Positions 1 through 11,336 are shown, numbered from the stretch's first letter. The stretch: DNA of 64,000 nucleotides from Cryobacterium sp. PH31-O1 (GCF_030063455.1 NZ_JASITB010000001.1:124001-188000), one strand, 5' to 3'. Notes: generated from the sequence alone by a model not told the origin. Made by a program: numbers and translations.

Positions 1-426
1 CCGGTGCCGACCGACGTGGAACAGGGTGGGGACGGCTGGCTCTATGTGACGAGCCTGCCCGGCGGCCCCGAAGACGCGAGCCTCGGCGCCCGCGGCGCAG
101 TCTACCGGTTCAATCCGGCCGACGGTGAAGTGCAGTTCGTGATGGGCGGGTTCGTTGGCGCGACTGACCTGGCAGTGTCACAACGCACCGGACTGATCGC
201 CGTGACCGAACTGTTCGGTGGCCCCAATGGCACCGGAGCGGTCTCCGTGTTCCACCCGACGCTTACCGAGCGGGTGCTGCAGATCCCTGTCAGCTCACCG
301 TCCGCGATCGAACTGGCCGGCAATAGCGTCTACGTCACGACGAACTCCTTCGTGGCCGACGCAACCGGGGCACCGCAACCGATAGGCAAGGTCGTGAAGA
401 TCTCGGTGAGCCTCGGCGGCGACTAG
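1..426 (+). CDS. ScyD/ScyE family-like secreted protein, 3' part only
   Basis: The open frame enters from the left edge, so only the last 141 or so residues are visible and the start is outside the window. The fragment has the repeating pattern of a beta-propeller-like protein: GWLYVTSLPGGPED, GARGAVYRFNPADG, GFVGATDLAVSQ and VTELFGG. This wording is typical of actinobacterial ScyD/ScyE family proteins, which are usually secreted; the function in this group is unknown. No signal peptide can be checked because the N-terminus is missing. The gene converges on kdpE, and a strong hairpin lies between the two. The family call is from pattern memory and is moderately sure. Confidence 0.7.
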   Translation, partial: PVPTDVEQGGDGWLYVTSLPGGPEDASLGARGAVYRFNPADGEVQFVMGGFVGATDLAVSQRTGLIAVTELFGGPNGTGAVSVFHPTLTERVLQIPVSSPSAIELAGNSVYVTTNSFVADATGAPQPIGKVVKISVSLGGD

Positions 427-455
427 GCCGCGAATCCACCGCCCAGCCGGAGCTA

Positions 456-490
456 GGGTGACTCGCCAGCCCCGCGCCGGCGAGTCACCC
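456..490. terminator. Bidirectional hairpin between the ScyD-like gene and kdpE
   Basis: A perfect 12-bp stem (456-467 with 479-490, arm GGGTGACTCGCC) encloses an 11-base loop. It sits 30 bases after one stop codon and 15 bases after the other of two converging genes. There is no T-tract on either side, so termination is inferred from position and stem strength. Confidence 0.7.
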
Positions 491-504
491 GATCCACTCC
501 TCGC

Positions 505-1200
505 TCACGATGCCGGTTCGGGATCGAATCGGTACCCCATGCCTGCCTCGGTCAAAAGGTAACGCGGAGACGCTGGAACAGCCTCCAGTTTCTTGCGCAG
601 CTGGGCGATGTAGAGCCGCAGATAGCCCGAATCGTTGGCGTGATGTGGTCCCCAGACCTCATTCAGGAGCAGCTCGCGAGTGACGAGCTTGCCCGGGTTT
701 CGCAGCAACACTTCCAGAATGCGCCATTCCGTCGGGGTGAGCCGAACGGTTTCGGGCTGCGCTGCGCTGCGCCGGGTCACACGCTTGGCCGCGAGATCGA
801 CGGTAACGGCGCCCAGCTGAACCACCGGTACGTCATCGACAGATGGCACCCTCCGGGTTAGGGCACGGATTCGGGCCAGCAACTCGTCGATCGAGAACGG
901 TTTGGTGACGTAGTCGTCGGCGCCGAGGTCAAGGGCGTCGACCTTGTCGGAGGCACCCGTGCGCCCGGAGACCACGAGAATTGGCACCTGGCTCCACCCC
1001 CGCACGGCAGCGATGACGGCCATACCGTCGAGCCGAGGCATGCCTAGATCGAGCATGAGAAGGTCGGGGTGCTGCTCGATCACCGCATTGAGTGCGTCGG
1101 CACCGTCGCCAGCGGTAATGATGTCGTAGCCGCGCGCGCCGAGGGTAATGCGGAGTGCCCGCAGAATCTGTGGATCGTCATCGGCGATCAGAATTCTCAT
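505..1200 (-). CDS. kdpE: KdpE, response regulator of the potassium-uptake operon
   Basis: OmpR-family regulator of 231 residues. The N-terminal receiver domain has the acidic pocket in LIADDDP, the phosphorylated aspartate at residue 51 (MLDLGMP), the conserved T/S in VVSG and the lysine in DYVTKPF. The C-terminal half is a winged-helix DNA-binding domain (LTPTEWRILEVLLRNPGKLV... YLLTEAGMGYRF). Its start overlaps the end of kdpD by four bases, so the two are translationally coupled. KdpE is phosphorylated by KdpD and activates kdp transcription when potassium is scarce. It is the last gene of the operon, followed by a hairpin. Confidence 0.95.
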   Translation of the reverse strand: MRILIADDDPQILRALRITLGARGYDIITAGDGADALNAVIEQHPDLLMLDLGMPRLDGMAVIAAVRGWSQVPILVVSGRTGASDKVDALDLGADDYVTKPFSIDELLARIRALTRRVPSVDDVPVVQLGAVTVDLAAKRVTRRSAAQPETVRLTPTEWRILEVLLRNPGKLVTRELLLNEVWGPHHANDSGYLRLYIAQLRKKLEAVPASPRYLLTEAGMGYRFDPEPAS

Positions 1201-3698
1201 TCGGGCTTCTCCTCGGCGGGACCGCCGAACATGGTCGGCAGTGAGATGACCATAGTGACTCCGCCGCCGGGCGTATCATCCGCGTCGAGCGTTCCGCCCA
1301 TGCCTTCGACGAAACCCTTGGCGATGGCCAAGCCAAGGCCGAGGCCGGTGAGGTTGTCGGTGTCGCCGAGCCTTTGGAACGGCACGAAGACATCCGCTCG
1401 TCGGCCGGGCGGAATTCCCGGACCGTGATCGCTGACCCGAATTTCCACCCTTCCAGCAAACTCGCTGGCCGAAATGCGCACTCGCGATCCGGCGGGAGCA
1501 AAGCGGACGCCATTGGCCACGACGTTCACAATGGCCCGTTGCAACAGCCCCGCATCGGCCAGAACGATACTGAGATTCGGGCCCAGATCCAGATCGACCA
1601 GTTCGGGACCGAGGTCAAGCTCATCGAGGGCCGGCAGCACCACATCCGCCACGTCGACAGGGTCCAGCCGCACGCCGAGCGCGCCGGCCTGCAGCCGGCT
1701 CACGTCGAGCAGATTGGTAATGAGCGCCGACAGCGACTCGAGGCTTTCGTCGGCGGTGGCCAGCAGCTCGATACGATCGTTGTCGCTCAAATCCACGTCG
1801 GTAGCGCGAAGTCCGCTGACCGCCGCAGTGGCGGCAGCCAGCGGGCGACGCAGGTCATGTCCAACCGCTGCGAGAAGGGCGCTGCGCACCCGGTCCGCCT
1901 CGGCCAGAGGCGCGATTTCATTCGCGGTTTGGGCTAGATCCTTGTGCTCGAGAGCTGCATCCATCTGGGTGGCGATCACCTGCAGCAGGCGTCGCTCTGA
2001 CGCCGCGAGGTCGGAGCCATGCAACTCGAGCACGGCCCGCTCGCCGACGGGCATCAGAGTGACCGCATCATCGCCTACCGGCTCGCCATCGGTATAGAGC
2101 ACGGTATCCCCGGCCCGCAGACGCACTCCTACCAGTCCGAAGGCCTCCCGGGTGCGCGTCACGAGCGCTTGGAGCGCGTCCTGGCCGCGCAGCACTCCGC
2201 CAGCAACGGTGGCTAGGAGTTCGGACTCTGCACGGGCGCGCACGGCGGTACGGGTGCGCCGGGCGGCCTGATCGACCACATAACTCACCAGCACACCGTT
2301 CAGAACGTAGAGCACAAGGGCGAGCACGTGCAGCGGCTCCGCCACGGTCACGGTATACAATGGCGCGACGAAAAAGAAGTCCAGGGTCAGGCCAGACAAC
2401 AGTGCGGCGAAAACCGCCGGCCAGATGCCGCCAACGAGAGCCACCAACACGACGAGCAGCTGATAGCTGAGCACGTCACTCGTGATCGACTCATCCGAGC
2501 GAAAAGTAACCAGCAACCACGAAACGAGCGGACCGCCGATCAGCGCTCCGACGAATCCGAGCACCCGGCGCCTGGTTGACAGCGCACCGCCGAGATGCGG
2601 CAGCGTCCATTTTTCCGCGGCGGCGGAGTGCGTGACGATATGCACGTCGATATCACCGGATTCACGAATGACCGTAGACCCAATTCCCGGTCCGGTCAGC
2701 GCTGCGGCGAATTTGCCACGCCGACTCACACCGATGACGAGTTGTGTGGCGTTGGCGGCCCGCGCGAATTCCACCAGGGCTCGCGGAATGTCGTCGCCGA
2801 CGACCTGATGAAAGCTGCCGCCAAGCTTGTCTACAAGTGCCCGTTGGGCGACGAGCGCGCCCGGATGCGGGGTTCGCAGACCGTCCTGGCTGGTCACGTG
2901 CACGGCCACCAGCTCACCGCCGGCTGACCGTGCCGCGATTCGGGCTCCGCGACGCAAAAGCGTCTCACCCTCCGGTCCGCCGGTCAGCGCCACGACAACG
3001 CGTTCCCGCGCCTCCCACTTGTGGCTGATTCCGTGCTCTGCCCGATATTTCTGCAGGGCAGAATCGACCTCGTCGGCTAGCCAGAGCAGCGTCAGCTCGC
3101 GCAACGCCGTTAGGTTGCCGAGACGAAAATAGTTGGAGAGGGCTGCATCGATGCGAGAAGACGGATAGACCAGCCCCTCAGCCAGACGGATACGCAGCGA
3201 CTGGGGTGCGAGGTCAACCACCTCGATCTGGTCGGCGGCCCGGAGCACAGCGTCGGGCACCGTCTCACGTTGGGCCACTCCGGTGATCTGCTCGACCACG
3301 TCGCCGAGGGACTCGAGATGCTGAATATTGACCGTTGTAATTACGTCCAGTCCCGCTTCGAGAAGTACCTCAACGTCCTGCCACCGTTTCTGGCGTGCCG
3401 AGCCCGGCGCGTTGGTGTGGGCCATCTCATCGACCAGCACGATTTCCGGTGCCAGGGCAAGCACAGCGTCGACATCCATTTCGGTGAGCAGTATGTCCCG
3501 GTGGGCCACCTCCATGCGGTCGATCACCTTAAGGCCGGCAAGCATTCGAGCAGTCGCCTCGCGTCCGTGGGTCTCGACGACCGCCACGACAACGGAGTGG
3601 CCCGCATCGTGCAGGCGTCGCCCCTCTTCAAGCATCGTGTACGTCTTTCCCACGCCGGGAGCCGCACCGAGCAGAACCCGCAATCGGCCACGCTTCAT
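1197..3698 (-). CDS. kdpD: KdpD, osmosensitive potassium sensor histidine kinase
   Basis: Membrane sensor kinase of 833-836 residues (E. coli protein about 894). In order: an N-terminal KdpD domain with Walker A GAAPGVGKT near residue 14; a universal-stress-type domain around 235-360; four membrane helices around 385-490 including LLVVLVALVGGIWPAVFAAL; a GAF-like region; then the kinase core with the phosphorylated histidine near residue 617 (VGHDLRRPLA), N-box NVVANGVRFAP and G-boxes DHGPGIPPG and GLGLGLAIAKG. The start is either ATG at 3698, which has a GGGTGG five bases upstream, or GTG at 3707; I prefer the ATG. Its 3' end overlaps kdpE by four bases. Its place between kdpC and kdpE fits a single transcript. 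Confidence 0.94.
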   Translation of the reverse strand: MKRGRLRVLLGAAPGVGKTYTMLEEGRRLHDAGHSVVVAVVETHGREATARMLAGLKVIDRMEVAHRDILLTEMDVDAVLALAPEIVLVDEMAHTNAPGSARQKRWQDVEVLLEAGLDVITTVNIQHLESLGDVVEQITGVAQRETVPDAVLRAADQIEVVDLAPQSLRIRLAEGLVYPSSRIDAALSNYFRLGNLTALRELTLLWLADEVDSALQKYRAEHGISHKWEARERVVVALTGGPEGETLLRRGARIAARSAGGELVAVHVTSQDGLRTPHPGALVAQRALVDKLGGSFHQVVGDDIPRALVEFARAANATQLVIGVSRRGKFAAALTGPGIGSTVIRESGDIDVHIVTHSAAAEKWTLPHLGGALSTRRRVLGFVGALIGGPLVSWLLVTFRSDESITSDVLSYQLLVVLVALVGGIWPAVFAALLSGLTLDFFFVAPLYTVTVAEPLHVLALVLYVLNGVLVSYVVDQAARRTRTAVRARAESELLATVAGGVLRGQDALQALVTRTREAFGLVGVRLRAGDTVLYTDGEPVGDDAVTLMPVGERAVLELHGSDLAASERRLLQVIATQMDAALEHKDLAQTANEIAPLAEADRVRSALLAAVGHDLRRPLAAATAAVSGLRATDVDLSDNDRIELLATADESLESLSALITNLLDVSRLQAGALGVRLDPVDVADVVLPALDELDLGPELVDLDLGPNLSIVLADAGLLQRAIVNVVANGVRFAPAGSRVRISASEFAGRVEIRVSDHGPGIPPGRRADVFVPFQRLGDTDNLTGLGLGLAIAKGFVEGMGGTLDADDTPGGGVTMVISLPTMFGGPAEEKPE

Positions 3699-3718
3699 GC
3701 TATCCACCCCGTTTCAGG

Positions 3719-4327
3719 TCAGCCACCCAAGTGTGTAAGGGCGAGATTGAGTTGTAGAACATTCACCGTCGGTTCCCCAAGGTACCCGAGGTCTCGTGCC
3801 GCAAGCTTAGACTCGACCAGCGCGTGCACCTGGCTCTCGGAGAGACCGCGTGCCGCGGCGACCCGCGGTACCTGCAGTCGTGCGTAGGCGGGAGAGATCT
3901 GCGGGTCGAGTCCCGAAGCAGATGCCGTCAGCGCGTCCGCGGGAATCGATTCGGCACTCGCCCCCTCGAATGCAGCGATGGAGCTTCGGCGTTCACTGAT
4001 GGCGCTAATCAGGTCGTGATTTTCCGGCCCCCAGTTGCTGCCACTCGAGGCTGCCGCGTCATAACCGGCACCCGCCGCCGATGGCCGGGATTGAAACCAT
4101 TCGGGCAGCGGAGCGCCGTCGGAATCGGTAAAAGACTGTCCGATCAACGCGGAACCGATCACGGTGCCGTTCTCGGACACCAGCGAACCGTTCGCCTGTG
4201 CCGAAAATCCGACCTGGCCCACAATCGTGATCGCGAACGGATACACGATGCCGAGCACCGCGGTGAGCAGGAGTATGGCGCGCACGGCCACCCAGCAGTG
4301 GCGTGCGTTCGATCGGGCACTGGTCAT
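3719..4327 (-). CDS. kdpC: KdpC, potassium-transporting ATPase subunit C
   Basis: This 202-residue protein has one N-terminal membrane helix (residues 13-35, AILLLTAVLGIVYPFAITIV) and an extracytoplasmic domain with the usual KdpC motifs: GSALIGQSF, WFQSRPSA, a serine-rich SSGSNWGPEN stretch, DPQISPAYA and QVPRVAAARGLS. KdpC stabilises the KdpFABC complex and aids ATP and potassium binding. The gene lies between kdpB and kdpD, 32 bases after kdpB, consistent with the standard order kdpFABCDE. Confidence 0.95.
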   Translation of the reverse strand: MTSARSNARHCWVAVRAILLLTAVLGIVYPFAITIVGQVGFSAQANGSLVSENGTVIGSALIGQSFTDSDGAPLPEWFQSRPSAAGAGYDAAASSGSNWGPENHDLISAISERRSSIAAFEGASAESIPADALTASASGLDPQISPAYARLQVPRVAAARGLSESQVHALVESKLAARDLGYLGEPTVNVLQLNLALTHLGG

Positions 4328-4359
4328 GAGAGCGCTTCTTTCTGGTTGGCAGACACGTT

Positions 4360-6528
<2,169 letters not shown>

Positions 6529-6533
6529 GGCGG

Positions 6534-8207
6534 TTACTGCAGCCCTTCAGCGAGAGGTCCGAGCGCGAGAACGGGAAAGTAGGTCAAGCCCACGATGATG
6601 ATCGTCACGCCCACGAGCAGACCGACGAATTGAGGCCGATTGGTTGGCAGGGTGCCCGCCGTCGCTGGCACCCTGTCTTGGGCGGCGAGGGTTCCGGCGA
6701 GCGCGAGTACCAGCACGATAGGAATGAACCGGCCGAGCAGCATCGCGGAACCGAGCGCGGCGTTGAACCACGGCGTGTTCGCCGTCAGTCCGGCGAAAGC
6801 ACTGCCATTGTTGTTGGACGCCGAGGTGAATGCGTAGAGAACTTCTGACAGGCCGTGCAGGCCCGGATTCCAAATAGACGTGCCCTCGACGTCTGCTCGC
6901 ACGGCCGGAATCGCGAAGGACAACGCCGTACCGGCCAGCACGAGGGTCGGTGTCACGAGAATGTAGAGGCTAGCAAGTTTGATTTCACGCGGGCCAAGCT
7001 TCTTGCCGAGGTATTCCGGCGTGCGACCTACGAGCAGTCCCGCGACGAAAACAGCGATGATGGCCAGGATGAGCATTCCGTAGATCCCCGAGCCCACACC
7101 GCCCGGAGCCACCTCCCCGAGCATCATGTTGAACATCGGCATCAGGCCGCCCAGGGCGGTGAACGAGTCGTGCATCGAATTGACGGCACCGGTGCTCGTG
7201 AGGGTTGTGGATGTGGCGTAAAGGGTCGATGCCCCGATTCCAAAGCGAGTTTCCTTGCCTTCCATCGCCGCACCGGCTAGCTGGGGCGCTGTTCCGGTAC
7301 CAAGCGTCTCAAAAAGGGTCAGCGCGGTCAGCGAGATGACGAAGATGCTCGCCATCGTGCCCACGATGGCGTAGCCCTGCTTGCGGTCGCCGACCAGAGT
7401 TCCAAAGGTGCGCGCCAGACTGAAAGGAATGGCGAGCATCAGCACAACCTGAAGCAGGCTCGTGAAAGCTGTGGGATTTTCAAACGGATGCGCCGAGTTC
7501 GCGTTGAAGAAGCCGCCGCCGTTAGTACCGAGAATTTTGATCGCCTCCTGTGACGCGACCGGCCCGCCCGGCAGCGACTGGGACGCTCCGGTGAGGGTCG
7601 TGATGGTCGTGAAGCCGGTCAGGTTCTGGATCACGCCCGACGCGATCAAGACAACGGCGGCCAGAACGGACAGAGGCAACAGCAGACGCAGTATGCCGCG
7701 GGTCAGGTCCACCCAAAAATTGCCGATCGTGCCGGACCGCACGGCCGCGAAAGCTCGCATCAGTGCGATAGCCACGCACAGCCCGACCGCCGCCGAGACG
7801 AAATTCTGCACAACCAGGCCGACCAGTTGCACCGAGTAGCCCATAGTCACGTCGGGAGAGTAGGACTGCCAGTTGGTATTGGTCACAAAAGAAATGGCGG
7901 TATTGAAGGAGACCCCCTGCGGAATCGCCGGAAGGCCGAGAGCGTAGGGCAACACGGTTTGCAGCCGCTGCAGGGAGTAGAGCAATACAACACCGACAAG
8001 GGAGATCGCGAGCACACTGCGCAGGTAGGACTGCCAGGTTTGCGCCGAGCGGGCATCGACACCGATCAGGCGGTAGAAGCCGCGCTCGATGCGCAGATCG
8101 CGCGTGCCGGTGTAAATGAGCGCCATGTAGTCACCGAGCGGTCGGTAAATGAGAGCGAGCACGAGAGCGACGGTCGCCGCCTGCAGGGCCACCAACCACG
8201 CGTCCAC
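6534..8207 (-). CDS. kdpA: KdpA, potassium-channel-like subunit
   Basis: The reading frame is open further upstream to 8348, but the leading 47 residues are not KdpA-like. The GTG at 8207 gives 557 residues, the same length as the E. coli protein, and this GTG shares its first base with the TAG stop of kdpF. The protein is a ten-helix membrane subunit with the pore-loop signatures [17 protein letters not shown] and [13 protein letters not shown]. It selects and passes potassium while KdpB supplies energy. Confidence 0.96.
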   Translation of the reverse strand: MDAWLVALQAATVALVLALIYRPLGDYMALIYTGTRDLRIERGFYRLIGVDARSAQTWQSYLRSVLAISLVGVVLLYSLQRLQTVLPYALGLPAIPQGVSFNTAISFVTNTNWQSYSPDVTMGYSVQLVGLVVQNFVSAAVGLCVAIALMRAFAAVRSGTIGNFWVDLTRGILRLLLPLSVLAAVVLIASGVIQNLTGFTTITTLTGASQSLPGGPVASQEAIKILGTNGGGFFNANSAHPFENPTAFTSLLQVVLMLAIPFSLARTFGTLVGDRKQGYAIVGTMASIFVISLTALTLFETLGTGTAPQLAGAAMEGKETRFGIGASTLYATSTTLTSTGAVNSMHDSFTALGGLMPMFNMMLGEVAPGGVGSGIYGMLILAIIAVFVAGLLVGRTPEYLGKKLGPREIKLASLYILVTPTLVLAGTALSFAIPAVRADVEGTSIWNPGLHGLSEVLYAFTSASNNNGSAFAGLTANTPWFNAALGSAMLLGRFIPIVLVLALAGTLAAQDRVPATAGTLPTNRPQFVGLLVGVTIIIVGLTYFPVLALGPLAEGLQ

Positions 8208-8296
8208 TAGAACGACTCCGGTTTGAGAAGGGCGACGACGAGGTACACGATGGCGGCCACCGCCAGGCCCACCGTGATGAGCGAGAAAATAGTCAC
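8207..8296 (-). CDS. kdpF: KdpF, 29-residue membrane peptide
   Basis: A GTG-started frame of 29 codons between the leading peptide gene and kdpA. The translation starts [10 protein letters not shown], continues with a single hydrophobic helix and ends LLKPESF, matching KdpF in length (29 in E. coli) and in the C-terminal KPE/F pattern. Its stop overlaps the kdpA start by one base, and its start overlaps the upstream peptide's stop by four. KdpF stabilises the KdpABC complex in the membrane. Confidence 0.9.
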   Translation of the reverse strand: MTIFSLITVGLAVAAIVYLVVALLKPESF

Positions 8297-8376
8297 AGTT
8301 TTTCGACCCCCCACGCGACGAAGGCAACGAGGGCGAACAGGGCGCCAACGCCCAGGAGATAGATCAGGTCGAGCAT
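8293..8376 (-). CDS. 27-residue membrane peptide leading the kdp operon
   Basis: The ATG at 8376 is preceded by a good ribosome-binding site (AAGGAG about eight bases upstream). The translation begins [10 protein letters not shown], is almost entirely one hydrophobic helix and ends WGVEKL. The TGA stop overlaps the GTG of kdpF (GTGA), so it is the first cistron of a chain of overlapping genes. Similar tiny cistrons precede kdpF in other actinobacteria, from memory. It may be an extra small subunit of the Kdp pump or a translational coupler; its role is unknown. The overlap and the ribosome-binding site make real translation likely. Confidence 0.75.
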   Translation of the reverse strand: MLDLIYLLGVGALFALVAFVAWGVEKL

Positions 8377-8759
8377 AGGAGCTCCTTCTGCAGCGGGTGG
8401 CGGAATATGGGCGGGATGGGCATCCGGCCCCACTGCACTGCAGTCGGGCAGACCAAAGTAGACACCCACCCGAAACTGTTCCGGCCGATCCTCACGACTT
8501 CCCTACGCCCTGGACGAAGAAGCTAACGACATTGCCGCGCGCCGCGTTCACCTGGCCACCAATTGCTCACGCGCTGAACTTTTATCGGCCGCACCTCGTG
8601 GTAGCTCCAAGGCCCCCTACGCCTGCACGCCCGAACAGCGCACCGTGTCAACGACAGCCGCAGTCAGCGACAGCAGCAGTCAGCGACAGCCGCAGTCAAC
8701 GACAAGCACCACTTCATCACGCACCATTCAGACCAGTGCATCGAGAGAAGGAAGCAATC
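8377..8759. other. Divergent intergenic region between kdp operon and lipoprotein gene
   Basis: This 383-base stretch must hold the promoters of the kdp operon (leftward) and the lipoprotein gene (rightward). A frame is open through it in phase with the lipoprotein, but the translation is arginine/proline-rich and has no signal peptide, so it is not counted as coding. The only structured part is the 16-bp tandem repeat at 8647-8710. I could not assign a KdpE site or promoter with confidence. Confidence 0.5.
8647..8710. repeat. Four 16-bp tandem repeats upstream of the lipoprotein gene
   Basis: Four consecutive 16-base units of the form GTCARCGACAGCCGCA run from 8647 to 8710; the last unit is diverged. 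They end 49 bases before the start codon at 8760, in the likely promoter or leader of the lipoprotein gene. They could be direct regulator-binding repeats or simple slippage products. Confidence 0.75.
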
Positions 8760-9260
8760 ATGAACAGCAGAATTTGGCTCAAGGTCGGACCGGTCGTCGG
8801 GGCGGTTGCCCTCAGCGTTCTTGCGCTGAGCGGATGCTCCCAGGGGACGACGGCGCCCGCGGCGGATACGTCGAGTTCGTCAAGCGAGGCGGCCGAACCG
8901 GCAGCCAAGGCCACACTCGCTACGGCCGACAGTTCGCTCGGCACGATCGTCGTCGATTCAGCGGGAATGACCCTATATGTTTTCGACAAGGATGTCGCAG
9001 ACTCGGGCAAGAGTACATGTGAGGGCGAGTGCCTAGTCAAATGGCCCGCGGTCGTTGCCGAGTCCGACACTCCTGTCGTTGACGGTGTGACTGGGACGGT
9101 CGGTGTCATAACCCGCACGGATGGCAGCAAGCAGGTCACGCTCAACGGCCTGCCCCTGTATTACTGGGCTGGCGACGCGGCCGCCGGTGACACCACCGGC
9201 CAGGCTGTCGGCGACGTCTGGTGGGTGGTCGCGCCCAACGGCGACAAGATCGCCGGCTAA
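8760..9260 (+). CDS. COG4315-type secreted-repeat lipoprotein
   Basis: ATG at 8760 follows an AAGGAAG about six bases upstream and gives 166 residues with a lipoprotein signal (hydrophobic run VGAVALSVLALSGC, lipobox LSGC). A Ser/Ala/Glu-rich linker follows. The mature part contains two copies of the domain called 'secreted repeat of unknown function' (PF03640): SSLGTIVVDSAGMTLYVFDKD with CEGEC...WP, and VTLNGLPLYYWAGD ending in GDVWWVVAPNGDK. The protein is expected to sit on the outer face of the membrane; the biochemical role of the family is not established. Confidence 0.88.
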   Translation: MNSRIWLKVGPVVGAVALSVLALSGCSQGTTAPAADTSSSSSEAAEPAAKATLATADSSLGTIVVDSAGMTLYVFDKDVADSGKSTCEGECLVKWPAVVAESDTPVVDGVTGTVGVITRTDGSKQVTLNGLPLYYWAGDAAAGDTTGQAVGDVWWVVAPNGDKIAG

Positions 9261-9286
9261 CACGATCTGGGGGCGTCCACTCGCAG

Positions 9287-9330
9287 ATCACCGCTCCCAT
9301 CGACTCCGAGAAGCCGATGGGAGCGGTGAT
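9287..9330. terminator. 16-bp-stem hairpin after the lipoprotein gene
   Basis: The arms 9287-9302 (ATCACCGCTCCCATCG) and 9315-9330 are perfect complements with a 12-base loop, starting 27 bases after the lipoprotein stop. This is a likely transcription terminator without a T-tract. The right arm is also the first of three direct repeats described at 9315-9406. Confidence 0.6.
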
Positions 9331-9406
9331 GCGACCAGTAGCGGTGCTGTCGATGGGCGCGGTTGCGCGGTTCCGTGCGACATCCGAGAAGCCGATGGGC
9401 GCGGTG
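9315..9406. repeat. Three direct repeats of a CGATGGGMGCGGT element
   Basis: The motif CGATGGGAGCGGTG recurs as CGATGGGCGCGGTT at 9351 and CGATGGGCGCGGTG at 9393. The first and third copies share a longer preceding sequence, TCCGAGAAGC. All lie in the 180-base gap between the lipoprotein gene and the polymerase gene. If translated in the polymerase frame they spell repeats of PMGAV, but this is upstream of the chosen start. Confidence 0.65.
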
Positions 9407-9439
9407 TTACGCCCGGCAGCAACGGGGCAGAATGGTGAG

Positions 9440-11200
9440 GTGTATGTCCTGGTGCAGCAAGCGAGCGACGATGAATTCCTCGTCGACATGTTGGACGACG
9501 CCGGCACTGCGCTCGAGGCGGCACGCCGGCTCACTCCGGCCGCATTTTCATCGTTGGTCTCGTCGGTCGAACCGGGTACCACCGCGCTGCGCTGGGTTTG
9601 GGAGGACACGTCCCACATCTATCCGGCCCTGCTGGCCGAAGGAATCCGGGTGCAGCGCTGCTACGATCTTCGCTTGTGTCACGTGATCCTGAAGAACTCG
9701 GCTCTGACATCGACGAGTGACGTCGCCCTGGCCGCTCCGGGTCGGTGGGACCTCGCGAGTTCAACAGCCTGTGACCAGGCCGAACCGCGGGCGACACTCT
9801 TTGATTTTGACGTCACCTCAGTCGATGACAGTGCCGGTAATTCCGCACTTCGGGAGTTTCGCCGGCAACTCGATGCCGTGGCATCCGCTGCCGAACCGGG
9901 GCGGCTGCGCCTGCTGCTCGCCGCCGAGTCCGCCGGGGCGCTCACTGCAGCGGAGATGCGCTACGCCGGGCTGCCTTGGCGCACCGACGTGCATGATCGA
10001 CTACTCACCCGGGAACTAGGTTCACGGGTTGCACCCGGCACTCGCCCCGCCCGACTGGAGGGGCTGGCGCAGCGCATCCGCTCAGAACTGGATGATGCCG
10101 CGCTCAACCCGGACTCACCCCAGGAACTATTCAGGGCGCTGCAACGGGCGGGCCTCGCGGTGACGTCGACTCGCGGGTGGGAGTTGAAGAAGCTGCAGCA
10201 TCCGGTCATCGAACCGCTGTTGCAGTACAAAAAGCTGTCGCGGTTGCTGAGCGCAAATGGCTGGACATGGATGGAATCCTGGGTCGTCGATGGCCGATTC
10301 CACCCCGACTATGTGCCGGGCGGAGTCGTGACCGGCCGCTGGGCGACCCGCGGCGGGGGAGCGCTGCAGCTGCCCAAGCAGATTCGCGGTGCCGTCGTCG
10401 CCGACGACGGTTGGAAGCTCGTCGTCGCCGACGCGGCCCAGCTCGAACCCCGCGTTCTCGCCGCGCTCGCGCAGGATACGAGCATGGCACGGGCCGGCCG
10501 AGGTACCGACCTGTACGCCGGAATCGTGTCGAGCGGGGTCGTCGCAACACGCGACCACGCCAAGGTCGCCATGCTCGGCGCAATGTACGGAGCCACGTCG
10601 GGGGAGAGCGGGCGACTGATGCCGCGATTGGCCCGTGCCTACCCCCTGGCCATCGCGCTCACCGAGTCGGCGGCCCGCGCCGGAGAACGCGGCGAGGTTG
10701 TGACGACCCGACTCGGGCGCTCATCACCGACACCCCCACCGGGCTGGCATGAGTCCCAGGCGCAGGCGTATGACCCGGCGGCCACGGCGACCGACGAACG
10801 GCGTGCTCGTAGCCAGGCGCGCGATTGGGGACGCTTTACCCGCAATTTCATCGTGCAGGGCAGCGCCGCCGAGTGGGCTCTGTGCTGGATGGCGGAGATC
10901 CGACGCGAGCTCACCGCCCTCAGCAGAGCGGATGCTCCACCCGCGAAAGCAGGTGAATCCGGTTCGAGCGCCGCAGAATTCGGTCCTCCGGGTACCCGGG
11001 CGCCCTTCGACAGTGCGCCGCACCTGGTGTTCTTTTTGCACGACGAGGTGATCGTGCACACCCCCGCTGTGCACGCCGCCGACGTGGCGCGGATCATCAC
11101 GACGGCCGCCGAGACTGCTGGGCGCCTTTTGTTCGGTGACTTTCCGGTGGATTTTATGCTCACCGTGGCCACGGTCGACAACTATGCCCAGGCCAAATAG
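9440..11200 (+). CDS. Short family A DNA polymerase (bifunctional 3'-5' exonuclease/polymerase type)
   Basis: The GTG at 9440 gives 586 residues, close to the usual length of the actinobacterial proteins annotated as bifunctional 3'-5' exonuclease/DNA polymerase; the frame is open upstream to 9221 but only through repeats. The C-terminal half carries family A polymerase motifs: motif A VVADAAQLEPRVLA, motif B RDHAKVAMLGAMYGATSG, and motif C FFLHDEVIVH. The N-terminal region does not show the exonuclease acidic residues clearly. It lacks a 5' nuclease domain and is much shorter than PolI (about 900), so it is a repair-type paralogue rather than the main PolA. It stands alone, followed by a terminator. 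Confidence 0.82.
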   Translation: MYVLVQQASDDEFLVDMLDDAGTALEAARRLTPAAFSSLVSSVEPGTTALRWVWEDTSHIYPALLAEGIRVQRCYDLRLCHVILKNSALTSTSDVALAAPGRWDLASSTACDQAEPRATLFDFDVTSVDDSAGNSALREFRRQLDAVASAAEPGRLRLLLAAESAGALTAAEMRYAGLPWRTDVHDRLLTRELGSRVAPGTRPARLEGLAQRIRSELDDAALNPDSPQELFRALQRAGLAVTSTRGWELKKLQHPVIEPLLQYKKLSRLLSANGWTWMESWVVDGRFHPDYVPGGVVTGRWATRGGGALQLPKQIRGAVVADDGWKLVVADAAQLEPRVLAALAQDTSMARAGRGTDLYAGIVSSGVVATRDHAKVAMLGAMYGATSGESGRLMPRLARAYPLAIALTESAARAGERGEVVTTRLGRSSPTPPPGWHESQAQAYDPAATATDERRARSQARDWGRFTRNFIVQGSAAEWALCWMAEIRRELTALSRADAPPAKAGESGSSAAEFGPPGTRAPFDSAPHLVFFLHDEVIVHTPAVHAADVARIITTAAETAGRLLFGDFPVDFMLTVATVDNYAQAK

Positions 11201-11269
11201 TCTGAGGTCGCCATAGCCGAACATGAGACGTCTATGGTCGGTTCCTCCCAGGTTCGGGTAACGCGCAAA

Positions 11270-11308
11270 AGGCGAGCCCCGCGTGCGGTGTGCACGCGGG
11301 GTCCGCCT
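11270..11308. terminator. Terminator between polymerase and beta-helix genes
   Basis: A 17-bp stem with two mismatches (perfect core CCCCGCGTGC at 11277-11286 with 11292-11301) closes on the five-base loop GGTGT. It lies between two converging genes. Confidence 0.7.
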
Positions 11309-11336
11309 GGTTCCTGCCAGGAAATTGCAGGAGGGG

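Noticed and set aside
1374..2097. Long plus-strand frames opposite kdpD (187 and 207 residues)
   Set aside because: They are antisense to a clearly functional gene, are Arg/Ser-rich and show no family features.
8397..9260. Lipoprotein read as a 287-residue protein
   Set aside because: The start at 8760 has a good ribosome-binding site and begins a lipoprotein signal; upstream residues are low-complexity.
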